From positions 1-64,000 of the forward strand of contig CAYUVH010000037.1 of assembly GCA_964448135.1 (NCBI GenBank): 64,000 nt of DNA, in the 5' to 3' direction. Within the stretch, counting starts at the first letter, position 1; every line of letters starts with the position of its first letter. Shown in pieces: positions 42,130 to 51,340 of this stretch. A program made the translations under genes and the position numbers. The notes beneath the pieces were generated by a model. The model was not told the DNA's origin. It searched no databases and was given only the letters and a program-made list of their open reading frames with translations. The stretch comes from CAYUVH01 sp964448135. Lineage in GTDB: Bacteria > Verrucomicrobiota > Verrucomicrobiia > Limisphaerales > UBA8199.

Positions 42130-45100
42130 TTACGGAACAATTACGCGATAGAAACGGGCCGGCGAGGGGCCGGTGGTATCCGCCAGGCTGGCCGTGGTGC
42201 CCGAGGCGGTGACATTGCCGACAACCAACCAGTTGGTCTGGCTCAGATTGGTCTTGTATTGGAGCTGGTAGGTGACGCCGTTGACGGAGGACCAGCTTAC
42301 CGTTGCGCTCGCCGTGCCGGCGCCGACGATATTGGGCGAGACAAGCGGCGGCGGAGCAGAGGAGCCGGGCGCAAAGGCCAGGATGATGTTGCCGGAGGGG
42401 TCGGTGTAATTGGTGAAAGTTCCTGCGCCATAGCTGCCATTAAGGACGGTCGGGAAGGCCGACGGGCCGGGATTCGTGGCCGTGCCGCTGAGCGCGATGA
42501 TCTTCCAGGTATGCGCAACCTGCCAGAAGGCATTGGTTGCATCCGGCGAGGTGGCGGTGCCGGTGAAGTTGATGGAAATCTTCGATGCGCCGCCCGGCAC
42601 GAGGCTGCCGCCGGTGAGGGAGATCAGGTCGAAATCTGTTCCCGGATTGTTGGTGCTGTTGGCCGCGAGCTCCCAAGCATACGTACCGCCGCTGCTGAGG
42701 TCGAGACCGCCGGCGAGTGTCAGGTTGCCTGCGCTTTGACCGGGGGTGATGGTGCCGCCGACCAGCACGAGGCCGGAGATGGAACCGGTGCCGCCGAGGG
42801 TGCCGCCGGCGTTGACAACCACATTACTCGGACCGGTGGCGCTGCCGTAGGTATTGTTGGCGAGCAATTTGCCCGCGTTGATGGTGGTGCCGCCTCCGTA
42901 AAGGTTGTTGCCGCTGAGCACAAGGGTGCCAGGACCGGTCTTGACCAAAGGCGCCAGACCGCTGGCGCTGTTGCTTATCTGACCTGAAAGGGTGGTCAGG
43001 CCGGTGTTCAGGATGGTCCAGGTCTTGGAAACGCCACCGGCATTGAGCGAGCCGGTGAGGGTAAGGTCATTGGTGCCGGCGACCACGATGTTGGTGGGGC
43101 CATCGAGGAAGAGACGGTTGTCGATGACGCGAGCAGCACCAGACGCGAACACGGTCAGTGCGGCTTCGTTGTTTTGGGAGCCGATGGTGAAGGTGCCCGT
43201 ACCCACCGGGCCGGCGGTGACAGCGCCGCCGGAGGTCGTGGTATTCGTGCCAAAACCGATGGTTCCGGAAACCAGTGTCACGCCACCAGTAAACGTGTTC
43301 ATGGCGGTGAAGATCGTGGTGCCGCCGGTGTTCAGGGTGGCTGCGCCGCGGCGGATGGTGCCATTGCCCGTGATCAGGCCGCTGATGGTCTGCGTGTTGT
43401 TCGTGTCGCAGTAGAGATCAAGCTGGGACACCGCACCCGGGGTGTCGAAGGCCGAGTCACCAATGACGATGGGGCAGGTGAGGGAGTTTTGATTTGTTCC
43501 TTGCAGGCGTAGGGCAAAGATGTTGCTTGAAAGCCCGGTGTTACCGATTTTCAAAGCTCCACCCGCCGAAGTAATCGTGCCGGTGAACGGCAGGAAGCGG
43601 CTGGAAACCGGGGCTGCCGTGCTGTCGCCGTAAATGATTGCGTCGGAGACCATGATGACCGGGTTCGCGATGGGCGCGCCGGCGCGGGTGTTATTGTCGA
43701 GGATTTTGCCGCCGGTGAAGACGAGCGGGCCGGTGCCATCGCCGAAGGTGGCGGTGGCATTGACGGAGATGACGCCGGCGGCATTGGTGGTGGCGCCGGT
43801 GTAACTGCTGTTGGTGGAGGCGGTGAGAGCCAGCGTGCCGCTGCCGAGCTTGGTGAGCGAGCCGGCGCCGCCGATGGTGCCGCCAACCGTCAGCGTGCTG
43901 GCGGTGGCGGTGATCGAGCGGTTGCCGCTCAGGGTGACCGGACCGGCGCCGAGATTCAGATTGGTGGAGCCGGTGAAGGTAAGGTCGGCGTTCCAATTTA
44001 TGGGGCAATTATTGAGGGTGACAGTGGCGCCGCTGGTGTTGTCGATGGTGCTGCTGCTGGCGATGGTGAAGGTATTTGTGCTCAACGCCTTGGCATTGAG
44101 CAGCAAAGTTCCGCCGTTGAGCGTGCTGGTTCCGCCGTAAGTATTCAGCGTGGGAAGCGTGATCGTGCCGCCGCCTCCGAAGGCCAGGTTGCCGCTGCCG
44201 GAAATGGTGCCCGAGAACGTGGCGGTGGAGCCGGAGGCGGCGTTAAGCGTGGCACTGTCCTGAAGGGTGATGTTCCCAACGAAGTTGGCCGTGCCGCTGC
44301 CGATGCTGGTGCCGATGGTCTTGGTGCCGCTGCTGCCGGACTGCACAGTGATGTTGCGGCTCAGGGTCACGCCTGCGGTATTGATATTGAGCGTGGCGTT
44401 GCTGTTGCCCGTGGTGTTGCCAACGAGAACGGAGGTCGAGGCTGCGCCGAAGCCGCCGGAACCATTGGCGGCATCGACCGCAAGGCTGCCGGTGCCGGCG
44501 TAGATTTTGGTGGTGCCGGCGTAATCGTTGGCGGCGTTGTCGAAAATGGCCTCGCCGTTGCCGACTTTGAGCACACCGAAGCTGCCGGTGAGTTGCGGAT
44601 AGCCGAGTGCGCTCTGGCTCTGGGTGCCTGAGGGAACGTTGAGGACGATGTCCGAGGCCGGCGTATAGATCAGGTGCAGGTCGTTGCCGACGAGGCTGAG
44701 GCTAAAGATGCCCTGAATGGTTCCGGTGAAGGCCGTGGTATCCAAAGCAAAGTGGCTGACGTTGAATCCGCTGGCAAAACCACCCTGGATGATGACCCAA
44801 TCGCGAGCGGTGCCGCTGTTCCAGCCGGTCGGGACGGCGCCATGGGAATCGAGCTTGATGGTGATGGGGGTCCCGCCGGTGCCGCCGTCAGTCCAGGTCG
44901 TGGCGCTGATCAGGTCGCGAGCCACGCCATCCGTGCCGGTGGCGGAATCGATCGTGTAAACGTAGGACGATCCGTCCGTGAGGGTGAAGTCGCTGATCGT
45001 AATGGTGCCGACATTGGTGCCGCTGGAACCGGGAGTAATCGCGCCGCCGAAATTGATCGAGGTGGGCGCGACGATGTTGCCGTTGCCGCCCAGGACGCCG

Positions 45101-46353
45101 TTGGTGGCGACGGTGACGCCTCCTGAGCCCAGGGCGGAAGTGCCGCCGTTGGCCAGGATCGTGCCATACAAAATTGCGGTACCGCCGGAATAGGTATTGT
45201 TGCCCGTGAGGACGGTAGTTCCCCCGGCGGAAAGCGTGGAGCCCTGGCGGCGGACGACGCCGCTGCCGGAGATATCGCCGCTGAAGGTTTGGATGCCGTT
45301 GGTAGCGGCGTTATAGAGCGAGAGAGCGCTGGTGGAGCCGGGAGTATCGACTCCCGTTCCGACCACGATGGGCCGGGTGAACGTGAAGCCGCCGGACAGG
45401 CGCAACACGAAGGTGTTGGGGGTGTTGGCGGTGAGATTTGCGATGGAGAGAGTGCCGGCGGTGGTGGTCCACGACCCGCTGAACGGGATAGTGCGGGAGG
45501 AATTGGCGTTGCCCCCATCGCTGTAGATGAAGGTATCGGCGCTCAGGACCATGGGATTGGCGATCGGCGGGTCGGCGGCGCCACCGCGGTCGAGGCCGGA
45601 AATGATATTGCCGCCGGTCAGATAAACGGGAGCCACGCCGGTGCCGAACGTGGCGGTGTCGTTCATTTTGATCGCGCCGGCGGAATTCGTGACGCTGCCG
45701 GTAAAGGTATTGTTGGTGCCTTGGAGATAGAGAATGCCGGCGCCCGTCTTGGTGAAGCCCTGCGAACCGTTGGTCTCGCTAATCGAGCTATTCATGATGA
45801 TGGCCTTGGTGTTGCCGTCGGTGGCAACGTAAATTTCGCCGGAGGTGCCCAGGCGGATGCCCATCGCGAGGGAGCTGCCGAAATTATTGGAGAGGATAAG
45901 AGGGACGGCGCTCGCATTGGAGAGCAGAATGCCGCCATAGCCGTTCAATTGGATGACGCCAGCGGTACCGGTGGAGTTATTGCGAAAGCCGCGGGTCACA
46001 CTGTTGCCCGAGGTCAACGCGATGGCGCCGACCTGTTGGACGCCGCCGGCCGTGGTCATGGGAATGGTGATCGTGGTCGCCGTGCCGGCGGAATCGAAGA
46101 TGGCGAGGTCGTTCGCACCGGGAACGCCGTCCGGGTTCCAGCTCGCGGCAGTCAGGTAGGTCAGATTGGTTCCGGCGGTTCCGCCATCCCAGAACACCGG
46201 GACGCCTGCGGCCTGCGCCGAAGTAGCGGACAGACAGGCAGCCAGCATCAGCAGAGCCGCCGCGAGCACCTGGAGAGAATTTCGCGAGAGAGGGTTGCGC
46301 GATCCGCCCGGGATTGCGGAACTGGAATTGAGGGTATGCATTTTTCGATTCAT
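42130..46353 (-). CDS. Giant secreted beta-strand repeat protein
   Basis: About 1407 residues. The ATG at 46353 gives a signal peptide (LQVLAAALLMLAACLSATSAQA); the frame upstream is open but not homologous. The body is a long series of autotransporter-associated beta-strand repeats, for example LTGNNTYSGGTAILYGTILANGG, LSGNNLYGGGTTINAGKLLANN and LNTGGTTIFTAMNTFTGGV, expected to fold as a parallel beta-helix. The protein ends in the same kind of C-terminal module as its neighbour (ARFYRVIVP), with no outer-membrane barrel. A surface or extracellular structural role is likely; enzymatic residues are not seen. Its neighbour at 39364 lies 15 bases downstream. Confidence 0.85.
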   Translation of the reverse strand: MNRKMHTLNSSSAIPGGSRNPLSRNSLQVLAAALLMLAACLSATSAQAAGVPVFWDGGTAGTNLTYLTAASWNPDGVPGANDLAIFDSAGTATTITIPMTTAGGVQQVGAIALTSGNSVTRGFRNNSTGTAGVIQLNGYGGILLSNASAVPLILSNNFGSSLAMGIRLGTSGEIYVATDGNTKAIIMNSSISETNGSQGFTKTGAGILYLQGTNNTFTGSVTNSAGAIKMNDTATFGTGVAPVYLTGGNIISGLDRGGAADPPIANPMVLSADTFIYSDGGNANSSRTIPFSGSWTTTAGTLSIANLTANTPNTFVLRLSGGFTFTRPIVVGTGVDTPGSTSALSLYNAATNGIQTFSGDISGSGVVRRQGSTLSAGGTTVLTGNNTYSGGTAILYGTILANGGTSALGSGGVTVATNGVLGGNGNIVAPTSINFGGAITPGSSGTNVGTITISDFTLTDGSSYVYTIDSATGTDGVARDLISATTWTDGGTGGTPITIKLDSHGAVPTGWNSGTARDWVIIQGGFASGFNVSHFALDTTAFTGTIQGIFSLSLVGNDLHLIYTPASDIVLNVPSGTQSQSALGYPQLTGSFGVLKVGNGEAIFDNAANDYAGTTKIYAGTGSLAVDAANGSGGFGAASTSVLVGNTTGNSNATLNINTAGVTLSRNITVQSGSSGTKTIGTSIGSGTANFVGNITLQDSATLNAASGSTATFSGTISGSGNLAFGGGGTITLPTLNTYGGTSTLNGGTLLLNAKALSTNTFTIASSSTIDNTSGATVTLNNCPINWNADLTFTGSTNLNLGAGPVTLSGNRSITATASTLTVGGTIGGAGSLTKLGSGTLALTASTNSSYTGATTNAAGVISVNATATFGDGTGPLVFTGGKILDNNTRAGAPIANPVIMVSDAIIYGDSTAAPVSSRFLPFTGTITSAGGALKIGNTGLSSNIFALRLQGTNQNSLTCPIVIGDSAFDTPGAVSQLDLYCDTNNTQTISGLITGNGTIRRGAATLNTGGTTIFTAMNTFTGGVTLVSGTIGFGTNTTTSGGAVTAGPVGTGTFTIGSQNNEAALTVFASGAARVIDNRLFLDGPTNIVVAGTNDLTLTGSLNAGGVSKTWTILNTGLTTLSGQISNSASGLAPLVKTGPGTLVLSGNNLYGGGTTINAGKLLANNTYGSATGPSNVVVNAGGTLGGTGSISGLVLVGGTITPGQSAGNLTLAGGLDLSSGGTYAWELAANSTNNPGTDFDLISLTGGSLVPGGASKISINFTGTATSPDATNAFWQVAHTWKIIALSGTATNPGPSAFPTVLNGSYGAGTFTNYTDPSGNIILAFAPGSSAPPPLVSPNIVGAGTASATVSWSSVNGVTYQLQYKTNLSQTNWLVVGNVTASGTTASLADTTGPSPARFYRVIVP

Positions 46354-46635
46354 GGGTTGGGTGTTCGTGGCCAGGGGGCTGCCGCTAGGCCGGACAGGAC
46401 GTGCCGCAGGGAAGCGTAACGTAGGTACGGTGCTGGCAAAATTAATGGCCATTAGTCTCGAGTGGTCGGCGTTTACTAAATTTATCATAGGAAGCGGCGG
46501 GCGAAAGGGAATATAACAAACGTCATATTTCCAGCCGGGCCGCGGAAGGGTAGTTTTGCGAGTGACGCCTCGCATGCCTTTCGCCGGTGAAGCCGTAAAA
46601 TTGCCTGAGTCCCTGGCCGCGAGCTGCAACTAATA

Positions 46636-48216
46636 ATGAATCTCTGCAAAACCAATTCGGTCGTTCAGCGCCGCCGCGCCCTGGCGGGCGCGTTGGCCGG
46701 GCTCGCGCTTGCCTGTGCCGCCATGGTGCAAAGCTGTCTGGCTTCGACCTGGACCACGAACACCCTTTTGCCGGGCACTCGATTTGAAACCGGTTGGTAC
46801 GTTCAGGACAGCGGCAAGCCGGGACCGACGATCATGATCGTGGGCGGCGTGCACGGAAACGAGCCTGCCGGCGCCGCCGCGGCCGAGGTCATCCGGTTCT
46901 GGCCGTTGACCGCCGGCCGGATGGTCGTGGTGCCGCGGGCGAATGTCCCGGGGTTGCTGGCGAACAAGCGGATGATTCCGAACCTCGACACGAACATCGG
47001 CAACTTGAACCGCAACTATCCGCGCGCCGGAAAGGAAGAGCCTCCACGCGGCGAACTGGCCACCGCGATCTGGGCCCTGGCGCTCGAATACAAGCCGGCG
47101 TGGCTGCTCGATTTGCACGAGGGCTTCGATTTCCACCAGTTGAACGAAAAGAGCGTGGGCAGCTCAGTCATTGTGGCGCCGGATGCCAAAGGCGAAGCGG
47201 AAGCCAAACTGATGCTGGAAGCTGTCAATGTCACCATCACGAATCCGGATTTGAAGTTTGTGCAGCGCGGGCCGCCGGTGGATGGCAGCCTGGCGCGTGC
47301 GGGTGGCGAGCATTTGCGCATTCCATCCATGACGCTGGAAACCACGACCAAGCAACCCATGCCGAAGCGGGTCCGCCAGCATGAGATCATGGTTCACCAT
47401 CTTTTGGCGGACATCGGGATGATGGAAAAAGCTTTGCCGGCTGAGACTTATATCGCCGGCGGGGATGGGGGAGTGGACAAGAGTGCCCACGCGGGCGCGG
47501 CGAACCCCGTCCGCGTGGCTCTCTATAAGGGGCCGGGGACCGGAGGAGCAGGACCACCGGCCATGATGCTGCGGTTGAATCATCTGCCGGAATCCACCAT
47601 TCAACAACTCTCTCCGGAAGACATTCAAAATGGGGCGCTGACGAATTATGATGTAATCATCTTCGGCGGCGGCAGCGGGAGCCGGGAAGCGGAAAGCATC
47701 GGGGAAACCGGCCGGGAAGAGGTCCGGAAATTTGTCGCCAAAGGTGGCGGTTACATTGGCATTTGTGCCGGTGCTTATCTCGCCACGTGCAACTATCCGT
47801 GGAGCCTGAAGCTGATCAACGCGAAAACGATCTCGCCGAAATGGCAGCGGGGCAAAGGGACGGTGACCATGGAACTGACGGGCTCCGGCAAGGAGTTGCT
47901 GGGCGACCGCTCGGGCAAGATCGACGTCCACTACGCCAATGGTCCGGTGGTTACCACCGGAGAGCATCCCGACCTGCCGCCTTTCGAAGTGCTGGCGTAT
48001 TTTCGCTCCGAAATGGCCGAGCACGATTCTCCGCCGGGGGTCATGGTTAACTCGCCAGCAATTTTCAAAGCGGCCTACCATCAGGGCCGGGTCGTTTGCA
48101 TCAGCCCCCATCCGGAGCAGACCCAGGGATTGGAGGACATCGTGCCCGCCGCCGTAAGTTGGGTCTCGGGCAAATCAAAAACCCTGACCGAAAAGACCGT
48201 GCCCAAGGCCGAGTAA
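46636..48216 (+). CDS. Exported M14-type deacylase/carboxypeptidase fused to BPL_N-like amidotransferase domain
   Basis: A 526-residue protein with a signal sequence (ALAGALAGLALACAAMVQSCLAS). Residues about 55-275 resemble the succinylglutamate desuccinylase/aspartoacylase branch of M14 zinc hydrolases: IMIVGGVHGNEPAG (HxxE zinc site) and WLLDLHEGFDFHQ (third ligand region). Residues about 310-510 resemble the biotin-protein-ligase N-terminal/class I glutamine-amidotransferase fold, with nucleophile elbow GGGYIGICAGAYLAT (Cys 377) and a late HPEQTQG. This fusion is unusual. It faces away from the beta-strand repeat genes and leads a run of plus-strand genes. Confidence 0.82.
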   Translation: MNLCKTNSVVQRRRALAGALAGLALACAAMVQSCLASTWTTNTLLPGTRFETGWYVQDSGKPGPTIMIVGGVHGNEPAGAAAAEVIRFWPLTAGRMVVVPRANVPGLLANKRMIPNLDTNIGNLNRNYPRAGKEEPPRGELATAIWALALEYKPAWLLDLHEGFDFHQLNEKSVGSSVIVAPDAKGEAEAKLMLEAVNVTITNPDLKFVQRGPPVDGSLARAGGEHLRIPSMTLETTTKQPMPKRVRQHEIMVHHLLADIGMMEKALPAETYIAGGDGGVDKSAHAGAANPVRVALYKGPGTGGAGPPAMMLRLNHLPESTIQQLSPEDIQNGALTNYDVIIFGGGSGSREAESIGETGREEVRKFVAKGGGYIGICAGAYLATCNYPWSLKLINAKTISPKWQRGKGTVTMELTGSGKELLGDRSGKIDVHYANGPVVTTGEHPDLPPFEVLAYFRSEMAEHDSPPGVMVNSPAIFKAAYHQGRVVCISPHPEQTQGLEDIVPAAVSWVSGKSKTLTEKTVPKAE

Positions 48217-48246
48217 GGCCCGGGCCCAAAAAACGCGGACAATTCA

Positions 48247-48972
48247 ATGAAAGAAAATCCCAATCGCGCGCGGATTTCAGCGTTCACACTGATCGAATTG
48301 CTGGTGGTCATTGCCATTATTGCCATCCTGGCAGCGATGCTCCTGCCCGCCCTGGCCAAGGCGAAAAAGAAAGCCATGCAGACGAGCTGCCTCAACAACA
48401 TGAAGCAGATCGGACTGGCGATCAAAATGTACATCAACGACCAGAACGACTACCTTCCCGGTCCGGTCTTTGTGAACCAGAAATCGGGATACGACAGCAC
48501 CATCTCGCATTACCTGCCGATTTATCTCTGGAACTACCTGGGCTTGCGTGATCCCAGTGTTCCATTGCTGCAGGGCGGGCCGAACCGGACGGTTGCGAAT
48601 CCCATTTTCACGTGTCCCGCGCTGATGGCTACCCCCGTGAAGCTGGCGTCCACCACGCCGGGCGAACGCACCAATTTTCGCGTCAACGGCTCGGATGTGT
48701 TTCCGCCCACGGCCAGCAAGGCCTTTGGCTATCCGGCCAACGCCAGCCCGCCGCAGCCGCCCAACGATCCGCTCCGGGAAAGCGTGGTCGTCACCGCGAC
48801 CAATATCAGCTCGTTTTACACCTTGCGCGATGTGGACGAAAAAATTGACGGCACCACAGTGCCGCCGGACTGGCATGGTGACATTCCCACCGATCCGGTT
48901 CATGGGCGCGTGCGGAACTGGATGTTCCTGGATTGGCACGTCGAAGGCACCATCCGCACGAATTTCTATTAA
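48247..48972 (+). CDS. Prepilin-type N-terminal cleavage/methylation protein (type II pseudopilin-like)
   Basis: A 241-residue protein with a prepilin peptidase site and helix (SAFTLIELLVVIAIIAILAA, cleavage before Phe 13), then ALAKAKKKAMQTSCLNNMKQIGLAIKMY, the spine typical of Verrucomicrobiota and Planctomycetota pseudopilins. The C-terminus HGRVRNWMFLDWHVEG is a variant of the H-x9-DG ending of this family (DW in place of DG). It is probably processed and assembled at the inner membrane in a type II-secretion/pilus-like apparatus or used as a surface protein; no other secretion genes are adjacent. Confidence 0.9.
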   Translation: MKENPNRARISAFTLIELLVVIAIIAILAAMLLPALAKAKKKAMQTSCLNNMKQIGLAIKMYINDQNDYLPGPVFVNQKSGYDSTISHYLPIYLWNYLGLRDPSVPLLQGGPNRTVANPIFTCPALMATPVKLASTTPGERTNFRVNGSDVFPPTASKAFGYPANASPPQPPNDPLRESVVVTATNISSFYTLRDVDEKIDGTTVPPDWHGDIPTDPVHGRVRNWMFLDWHVEGTIRTNFY

Positions 48973-49075
48973 GCCCTCCTTCTCCAATTCGCGCGATTAC
49001 TACGCGCCGCCCCCGGGCGGCTTTTGCGTCGCGACAATTGGAGACTGACTGACCCGCCGCGCGTCCCGAACTACC

Positions 49076-50425
49076 ATGCGACGCCAACCCTGGTATACAC
49101 GCCTTTACTGGCAGGTATTGATTGGGGTGGCCCTCGGCATCCTCGCCGGCTGGGCGTATCAGCATTTTCAGCATCCGGTCAAGCCGGCTGAGGCCACGTT
49201 CGTCCGGATCGTCAAGGCGCTGAGCGACGGCTTCATCAACCTGGTGAAGATGATCATCGCGCCGATTGTCTTTTGCACCATCGTTCACGGCGTGGCCTCC
49301 ATGCGCGACCTGAAAAAGCTTGGGCGGGTCGGAGCCAAGACGCTGCTGTATTTCGAAGTGATTTCGACGTTCGCGCTCGTCATCGGTTTGGTGGTGGTAA
49401 ACGTGGTGAAACCGGGCGCGAATTTTCAACAGCCTTTGCCGGCGGGGGCGGCCACGGCCGTGCAGGCGATTGAGCAAAAAGCGCAGGGTCACGACATGAT
49501 CCAGTTCTTTTTGGGGATCATTCCGGGCGCGCTGTTCGAGCCTTTCGTGTCGGGCAATTTACTGCAGGTTCTGCTGGTGGCGGGGTTGGTGGCGGTGGTG
49601 ATTTCCCGCATGGGTGATCGTGGCAAGCCGGCGCTGCATGTCATCGAGACAATTTCGCACGTGCTATTCGGCATCATGGACATCGTCGTGAAGCTTGCCC
49701 CGATCGGCGCTTTCGGTGCCATGGCTTTTACCGTGGCCAGCTATGGCGCAGGTTCGCTGAAGAGTCTGCTGGCGCTGATGCTCACTTTTTACGCCACCGC
49801 GATTCTTTTCGTGGTCTTCGTGCTCGGGGCGGTGGCGCGCCTCTGCGGATTTTCCATTCTGCGGTTTCTGGCCTATATCAAGGACGAGCTGCTGCTGGTG
49901 CTGGGGACCAGTTCGAGCGAGACGGCCCTGCCGGGCATGGTGCGGAAGATGGAGCAATTGGGTTGCAAGGAGTCCACCGTGGGGCTGGTGATTCCCACGG
50001 GTTACAGTTTCAACCTCGACGGCACAAACCTGTATATGGCGATGGGGGCAATGTTCCTGGCGCAAGCAACCGGAACGCACCTTTCGTTGCATCAACAGGT
50101 CATGCTGCTCGTCGTGGCCATGCTGACTTCGAAAGGCGCCAGCGGAGTTACCGGGGCCGGGTTTATCTGCCTGGCGGCCACGCTGGCGGCTTGCAAGGAT
50201 ATCCCCATTGAGTCCATGGCCCTGCTGGTCGGCATCGACCGTTTCATGAGCGGTTGCCGGGCTTTGACGAATTTGATCGGCAACGGTGTCGCTACCGTGG
50301 CCATCAGCCGCTGGGAGAACGAACTCACGGCGGCGCAACTCCGGGCAAATCTGGGTTCGCTGAGGACGGCGGGGGGAAGGCCGGCCGCAGCGCACGTAAA
50401 TCCATCATCCGCGCGGGCTACGTAA
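49076..50425 (+). CDS. dctA: C4-dicarboxylate transporter, DctA-like
   Basis: A 449-residue DAACS-family symporter. The N-terminal YWQVLIGVALGILAGW and FINLVKMIIAPIVFCTIVHG, the serine-rich loop GTSSSETALPGMVRKMEQLG, VIPTGYSFNLDGTNLYMAMG and MSGCRALTNLIGNGVATV all match DctA, which imports succinate, fumarate and malate with protons or sodium. It lacks the low-complexity insert present in the paralogue at 37774-39228. The next gene starts 3 bases after its stop. Confidence 0.93.
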   Translation: MRRQPWYTRLYWQVLIGVALGILAGWAYQHFQHPVKPAEATFVRIVKALSDGFINLVKMIIAPIVFCTIVHGVASMRDLKKLGRVGAKTLLYFEVISTFALVIGLVVVNVVKPGANFQQPLPAGAATAVQAIEQKAQGHDMIQFFLGIIPGALFEPFVSGNLLQVLLVAGLVAVVISRMGDRGKPALHVIETISHVLFGIMDIVVKLAPIGAFGAMAFTVASYGAGSLKSLLALMLTFYATAILFVVFVLGAVARLCGFSILRFLAYIKDELLLVLGTSSSETALPGMVRKMEQLGCKESTVGLVIPTGYSFNLDGTNLYMAMGAMFLAQATGTHLSLHQQVMLLVVAMLTSKGASGVTGAGFICLAATLAACKDIPIESMALLVGIDRFMSGCRALTNLIGNGVATVAISRWENELTAAQLRANLGSLRTAGGRPAAAHVNPSSARAT

Positions 50426-50428
50426 GTT

Positions 50429-51340
50429 ATGATTAAAATTGCTTCGGACTACAAACGGACGGTTTGGTCGTTAATCGCGGGCTGGTTTGCCTGCGGCCAT
50501 ATGCTGGCTGCACCGCTGCCGGTGGGATCGGGGCAGATTCAACTGGGCTCGGGTGCGGATGCCCTGACCATTTACACTTACAAACCGACCAATTATCAGG
50601 GCGGGCCGCTGCTGGTCGTGTTTCATGGAATGTTGCGCAACGCCGAAGGATATCGGGATTCGGCGATTCCCGTGGCGGAGAAGTTCAATTTCCTGGTAGC
50701 GGCGCCGTTGTTTGAGACCAACCGATTCAACACCGACGCTTATAATCGCGGGGGCGTCGTCAAGAAGGGAGAGTTTCAACCGCCCGACAAGTGGACTTAC
50801 AATTACGTGCCTAAGATCATCGCGGAAATGCGGAAGCGCGAATCCGCGCCCAACCTGCCGTACTATTTCATGGGCCACTCCGGCGGGGGGCAGTTCCTGA
50901 TGCGGTTGGCGGCCTTTTCACCACTGGAAGCCAAGCGTATTGTGGCGGCGAACCCGGGGTCCGATCTCTTCCCGCGACGAGATTGGAAATTTGGTTACGG
51001 GTTCGGCGGGTTGCCCAAGGCCTACAGCGATGACAAAGCCCTGCGCGCTTATCTGGCCGCGCCGCTTACGATCTACCTTGGCACTGCGGACAACGATCCG
51101 AATCATTTTGAACTCGATCGCTCGCCGGCCGCGATGCTGGAGGGCAGCTTCAGGTTGGAGCGCGGTCGCGCCTGCTTCGAGTACGCCCAAAAACTGGCCA
51201 AAGAGCATGGCTGGACGTTCAACTGGCGCAAGGTGGAGACGGTTGGAATCGCACACGAGGCCAAGGGGATGTTCGCTGCACCCGAAGTGGAACAGGCGCT
51301 GTTCGGCGCCACCAAGACGAGCGGCGGGGCGGGAAAATAA
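50429..51340 (+). CDS. Exported alpha/beta hydrolase
   Basis: A 303-residue protein with a signal sequence (SLIAGWFACGHMLAA). It has an alpha/beta-hydrolase fold resembling poly(3-hydroxybutyrate)-depolymerase/LpqC esterases: VVFHGMLRNAEGYRD (oxyanion region), nucleophile elbow YYFMGHSGGGQFLMRLA (Ser near residue 152), IYLGTADNDPN for the acid, and GIAHEAKGM for the His. The substrate is unknown. It starts 3 bases after dctA, and the following SGNH protein gene begins on the very next base after its stop, so they are almost certainly one transcript. Confidence 0.88.
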   Translation: MIKIASDYKRTVWSLIAGWFACGHMLAAPLPVGSGQIQLGSGADALTIYTYKPTNYQGGPLLVVFHGMLRNAEGYRDSAIPVAEKFNFLVAAPLFETNRFNTDAYNRGGVVKKGEFQPPDKWTYNYVPKIIAEMRKRESAPNLPYYFMGHSGGGQFLMRLAAFSPLEAKRIVAANPGSDLFPRRDWKFGYGFGGLPKAYSDDKALRAYLAAPLTIYLGTADNDPNHFELDRSPAAMLEGSFRLERGRACFEYAQKLAKEHGWTFNWRKVETVGIAHEAKGMFAAPEVEQALFGATKTSGGAGK

